From Crambe crambe (lineage: Eukaryota; Porifera; Demospongiae; Poecilosclerida; Crambeidae): a stretch of DNA of 64,000 bases. Below, in pieces: positions 60,212 to 64,000 of the stretch. Location: NCBI GenBank assembly GCA_963924555.1, contig OZ004589.1, forward strand, positions 1,860,001 through 1,924,000, given 5' to 3'. Under the pieces are notes generated by a model, which had not been told where the DNA came from, searched no databases, and saw nothing but the letters and a program-made list of their open reading frames with translations. A program made the translations under genes and the position numbers. Numbering within the stretch: the first letter of the stretch is position 1; each line of letters opens with the position of its first letter.

Positions 60212-62350
60212 TTAAAATACTTGAATACGACTATTGCTTGAATCACACACATACACCAGTCCATTGCTGTCAACTGCTATGCCATGTGGACCAGGATCAT
60301 TAAACTCTCCTGGTTCACTCCCTTCTTGACCAAATGAGATCACAAACTGACCCTTAGAGGTGAACACAGAGATGCGACAATTAGGGTAACCCTCGCTGAC
60401 ATACACAACATCATTAGTATCGATAGCTATATCTTTTGGATAGCTCAGTTGCCCCCTACCGTCACCACGCCTCCCAAACATCCTCAAGAAACGTCCACCA
60501 GCTGTGAAGACTTGGATGCGATGGTTGTTACAATCAGCAACATAAACGTTCCCAGTAGTATCAAATCCTATACCATGCACACACTTAAACTGTCCCTTGC
60601 CACTACCTTCCTTTCCAAAGGCACTCTGGTAAGCGAGGTCAGAGTTCAGAATCTGGATACGATGATTAAAACTATCTGCAACATACACTTTATTATTAAT
60701 AACATTAAATCCAATGAAATGAGGTGCAGAGAACTGCAGAGATTGTTTACCAATTTTGCCAACTATCGTGAGTAAGTCTCCATTCTCAGTGAACTTCTGA
60801 ATGCTATCATTGTCAGAATCTGCCACCAGAATGTTACCTTCACCATCCACTGCCACACCCCAGGGCGTTGATAACTGCTTTGGCCATACAGTGCATGTAT
60901 CAAATGATCGAATTCTCTCCCCATTGGGACTAAATATTGAGATACGATGTGTAACATGTTCCACTACCACCACCTCTCCCCTCCGGTTGAGTGCCACTCC
61001 TATAGGCTCTCCCATTTCACTGCAGTCAACAGTTAGGATTGGAGTGCCAAGCTTCTCAAGGGGCAACTTTGCAACTATAGAGAATGGACTCCCCTGGATG
61101 TGGACACCTGTGATTTCAATACTCAGCTGGTGTTTCCCCTTGATGGTGGGCTGGTAGCTGATTTCATAATTGTTAAGTTCATTGTGCTTGATATTACCTC
61201 TCTCAGTGACACTTGTCATCTCAGACATGAGCTCACACTGAAATGAATTGATTGATTTCATTAATGGCTCACCCTCAAAGTTGAAAGCTAGAAGGACAGC
61301 AGTGGACTTCTCCCCGACCACTGCTTCTTCCAAACCCTTACCTGTGGCTTGGAATTTCAATGGATCAGGAGATTGAGCAAAAAATACCTGTCCATAATTT
61401 TGGCACTTGTTGGTCATGTCTTGAGGGGCTATAAATTTCATGTCTGCTTCAGCAATAGGCTCACTTATGTCAGGTTGTAAAGGTGTAGTCAGTTCCTTCA
61501 CTTGCTTCACTATGTTTGTCTTCATCATCAGCACTTCTCCTTGATTGTCTGTCTTTAGACTCTCCTTGATAAAGTCCAGACAGCTGCTCAGCTGGGCTTG
61601 GATTGTCTCAATCTGGTCCCTCTGGACTGCAAGTTCTTTTAACTTCCCCTGAGTGATTTGATCCAACTGACTGATAAGTTCAGTCTCCCTGATGTCCAGG
61701 ACTTCATGGAGTCGTCCGATAGTGCTGTGTATGTTGGTTCCGATAGCCTCTCGTTGGACAGATATCTCCCCACAACGCTTGTCCAACTGTGCAAGTGCTT
61801 CCTTGACAGCCACCAGTTTCCCCTCCATAGGCTCGAGTGATGGTGCAATCTCACCCTTGTACCTCTCAAATGCTCTGTCCAATACATAGTGATTATGATT
61901 TTGATGCTTCCCTCCTTTAATGGCACATTCATAGCAGATCAGGTCCTCACACGTCTCACAGTAAAGCTCTCGCTCTTTATCCTTATGTTCAAAGCAATTG
62001 ATAATGATCTTCTTTTTTGAAGGAATGGGCTGTGGCATGTCAGTTTTCACCACCTCTTTACTGACTGCTGTATCTTTAGCCTTCTTGTGATCGTCCAAGA
62101 TCTCTAGGAGGGGGGTGACTTGAAAGGCTGACTGGAGACCTACCACTCCATTGGCTGGAACAGGTGTGACCTGACGACAAGATGGGCAAGTAAGGGAGAG
62201 TTGTCCCTGCTGGTCTTTGACCACAAGTTTCACAAGACACTGCCTGCAGTAGATGTGGAAGCAATGGAGCAGCTTAGGGTCAGTATAGGTGTCCAGACAG
62301 ATGGCACAATTAAGTTGATCTTCCAATTTCTTGATGGTATTTTCAGCCAT
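60212..62350 (-). CDS. TRIM-NHL protein (RING, B-box, coiled coil, filamin, NHL), copy 2
   Basis: Intronless frame of 712 aa from ATG 62350 (MAENTIKKLEDQ) to TAA 60212-60214. A further in-frame ATG at 62431 would add 27 residues (MSTDKQSVFTIKG...), but copy 1 lacks them, so 62350 is preferred. Same domain order as copy 1, with RING (CAICLDTYTDPKLLHCFHIYC), B-box (CETCEDLICYEC), coiled coil, filamin-type Ig and NHL repeats. The N-terminal half is much closer to copy 1 than the NHL propeller and filamin parts, where substitutions concentrate (NHL blade 1, RSFDTCTVWPKQLSTP, against RSFGTHGSGQGQFKQP). That suggests shared catalysis with changed target binding. Confidence 0.92.
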   Translation of the reverse strand: MAENTIKKLEDQLNCAICLDTYTDPKLLHCFHIYCRQCLVKLVVKDQQGQLSLTCPSCRQVTPVPANGVVGLQSAFQVTPLLEILDDHKKAKDTAVSKEVVKTDMPQPIPSKKKIIINCFEHKDKERELYCETCEDLICYECAIKGGKHQNHNHYVLDRAFERYKGEIAPSLEPMEGKLVAVKEALAQLDKRCGEISVQREAIGTNIHSTIGRLHEVLDIRETELISQLDQITQGKLKELAVQRDQIETIQAQLSSCLDFIKESLKTDNQGEVLMMKTNIVKQVKELTTPLQPDISEPIAEADMKFIAPQDMTNKCQNYGQVFFAQSPDPLKFQATGKGLEEAVVGEKSTAVLLAFNFEGEPLMKSINSFQCELMSEMTSVTERGNIKHNELNNYEISYQPTIKGKHQLSIEITGVHIQGSPFSIVAKLPLEKLGTPILTVDCSEMGEPIGVALNRRGEVVVVEHVTHRISIFSPNGERIRSFDTCTVWPKQLSTPWGVAVDGEGNILVADSDNDSIQKFTENGDLLTIVGKIGKQSLQFSAPHFIGFNVINNKVYVADSFNHRIQILNSDLAYQSAFGKEGSGKGQFKCVHGIGFDTTGNVYVADCNNHRIQVFTAGGRFLRMFGRRGDGRGQLSYPKDIAIDTNDVVYVSEGYPNCRISVFTSKGQFVISFGQEGSEPGEFNDPGPHGIAVDSNGLVYVCDSSNSRIQVF

Positions 62351-62431
62351 AATAATTATAGCTACTGACATGCATTTGTGAGAAAATGAAGGTCCTTTAA
62401 TAGTAAATACAGATTGTTTATCCGTACTCAT

Positions 62432-63641
62432 AAGGAATCAATAATTTTGCTATAGCATACATCAAAACAATAATTGTTATAGTCACAGGTTTCCCAAACC
62501 AAACTGTAATGGATATGATAGCATCGTGAACTGCACACTAAACATACATTCAAGGCCAAAAGTAGCTTGCCAAACAGAATTAATCACAACTTCATGGCTA
62601 CATGTTTTGGTAAACATGCAGCACCGTGTAGCTACATAGAGGTACCATCTCATAAGCCGTGTTTACACGCGCGCCCAACCCGGGTTGAGATTCAATCCGG
62701 ATTCCAATCCACCTAATTGATATGGGTTGGGCTACCCGGATTGGAATCCGGGTTGGTATCGTTCACACGCGAAGCGAATCCGGGTCGAATCCGGGTCGAA
62801 TCCGGGTTAGAACCCCCATGTAAACGGGGTTATAGATAACACATAGCAGGGGTGTATCCACAGAATTTTGAGTGGCCCGGTGTGCTTGTGCGTGGGATCG
62901 CCATGCCCACTTTATATCATTCACCCACTTATCAGAAGGAGTTTCGATAAAGCTATGCTAATGTGATCATGATTCTTGAAGGTCGCTCATGGTGCTTCAT
63001 ATAGCTACACATAGGGATGGGATGAATTATAATAAAAGTGGTCCAGTGAAAACCGGACCAACCGGAGTGGTGGATACACCCCTGCATAGATTATGTGATC
63101 ATCACCTAGCTCTTATATTTTTATTGTAGCTGATATACTGTCTAGTTACAGGACCTAACACACTACATGAGATTTATAATGACCAAGTTTCGTATGAAAG
63201 TTCAAAGTACAAAACAGTATCACAAACAGTCGAATGATAGCTGGGATTTAATGACATTGTCACATGTACACCACTCCACTGCCATCAACTACTATGCCAT
63301 GATGGAAACCTAAGCTCTACGCTGTAAAAATGAAAGTGACACTTCACACCACCTGTAGTGTGTACTATTCATTTAGTGTGTGTGTGTGTGTTGGGATATT
63401 TTAGTGTGCATATAACACTTCTATAATAAAGTCACAATAGATATTAACTACACTGTGCATGTTGTGAGCACCTATCGGTATATAACCATTGTGTCAGTCA
63501 GTGGGGCAAGCTTGGCTTGACCAATGCATGTCACCACAGCATGGATTGAATGCAAAGAAAAACTGATTACACCTCATTGGCTAAAATAATAACAGTATTG
63601 CCAAAACATACAGATTAGCTACTTTGTAACAGAGTATCGAC
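62432..63641. other. Intergenic with one MITE
   Basis: AT-rich. Contains the MITE at 62652-62834 and a (GT)n run at 63380-63392. No exon seen. Confidence 0.5.
62652..62834. mobile_element. GC-rich MITE, copy 2
   Basis: Ends ATAAGCCGTGTTTACA and the complement of a similar GTTTACATGGGGG-type end. Contains the GAATCCGGGTC motif twice and ATTCCAATCC on both arms. Reverse copy at 48801-48953. Confidence 0.7.
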
Positions 63642-64000
63642 TTATTGTTTCCTTCTGAGTTTGAAGAGTGCATGCTGATGGTGTTGCTGACTGGATGGCT
63701 TCTGTTTCATCTCCAGGTAGGCCATGTCACCTCCCCCTGACAGAGAGGCAATGGAAGCAGTCTTCCTGCTTACTTCTCCACCTCCTCCAAGAAATTGCTA
63801 CGTATACGACAATACGACAACAATATTTGCTATAGCTACAGTCACTCAAACAGCAGAATAGAGTAACGTCTTGAAGGAGAAAATTTATCTTTGCCAAATA
63901 AAAACTCACTCTTTGAGAGAGAGGTGACCATAATTATTTCTCATATACTCTCTCCATGTCCTTATCATACATTCTACACAACCTCTATGATAAGAAGTAG
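63642..64000 (-). CDS. 3' end of a minus-strand gene (two exons, partial)
   Basis: A donor GTGAGT after 63910 ends an exon that runs off the window (reading CMIRTWREYMRNNYGHLSLK). An acceptor TACGTAG precedes 63797. Joined by phase, the protein ends quickly as DNFLEEVEK (stop 63770-63772). In another frame the second exon reads a longer tail, FLGGGGEVSRKTASIASLSG to FKLRRKQ (stop 63642-63644), which also looks coding and would need a different upstream exon or splice site. I do not recognise the family. Confidence 0.35.

Noticed and set aside
1..64000. tRNA or rRNA genes, CRISPR arrays, prokaryotic operons, endogenous retroviruses
   Set aside because: Scanned by eye for tRNA arm consensus, spaced direct repeats, Shine-Dalgarno-led frames and reverse transcriptase motifs; none found. 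A tRNAscan run would settle the tRNA point.

Overview
The window looks like nuclear DNA of a basal animal, most likely a demosponge. Genes have GT-AG introns, mostly 60-1500 bp but a few of 2-3 kb. Intergenic DNA is AT-rich, full of TAGCTAGC strings and packed with short inverted-repeat transposons. Gene families fit a sponge: calreticulin, a J1-crystallin/SelJ relative, a death-domain Roc-COR giant, an SRCR receptor and TRIM-NHL proteins. There are no prokaryotic features. No database search was possible; family names rest on motifs and exon logic.

Layout. 0-9.4 kb: the 3' end of an unrecognised Gln/Asn-rich protein gene (+), a kinase gene with a coiled coil and A20-type zinc fingers (+, damaged), a pseudogene of 23-residue STPR-type repeats split by a 457-bp transposon with target-site duplication, and a second decayed kinase copy. 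9.5-14.4 kb: a complete ten-exon calreticulin gene (-), 428 aa, ending KDEL. About 260 bp upstream of it and divergent lies a four-exon SelJ/J1-crystallin-like gene (+, 14638-17345). It has an in-frame UGA two codons before an exon end, conserved coding sequence after it, and a form-2 SECIS-like hairpin in the 3' UTR. The shared promoter carries an ER-stress-element-like motif.

17.5-22.8 kb and 32.6-37 kb: repeat-rich DNA with decayed copies of a zinc-ribbon/3CxxC zinc-finger gene. 22.8-32.6 kb (-): one gene of at least 2154 codons, all of whose introns are phase 1. It encodes membrane segments, a Cys/Arg region, a perfect 2A peptide motif (GDVETNPGP), a death domain, Roc-COR, a second unit that looks like a Roc-COR without GTPase motifs, and a C-terminal death domain. 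38.6-46.2 kb (-): a six-exon gene for a 295-aa membrane receptor with signal peptide, two SRCR domains and a TM segment. 51.5-54.5 kb (-): two tandem intact 3CxxC zinc-finger genes, the probable sources of the decayed copies. 56-58 kb and 60-62.4 kb (-): tandem paralogous TRIM-NHL genes (RING, B-box, coiled coil, filamin, NHL). The last 360 bp hold the 3' end of another minus-strand gene.

Several genes share themes rather than a pathway: ER folding and stress (calreticulin, SelJ-like), innate-immune-type signalling (death-domain Roc-COR, SRCR, TRIM-NHL, A20-finger kinase), and a locally duplicating zinc-finger family. The two strongest novelties are the recoded UGA with its SECIS and the 2A peptide ahead of a death-domain Roc-COR protein: two separate non-standard translation events in one 64-kb window.
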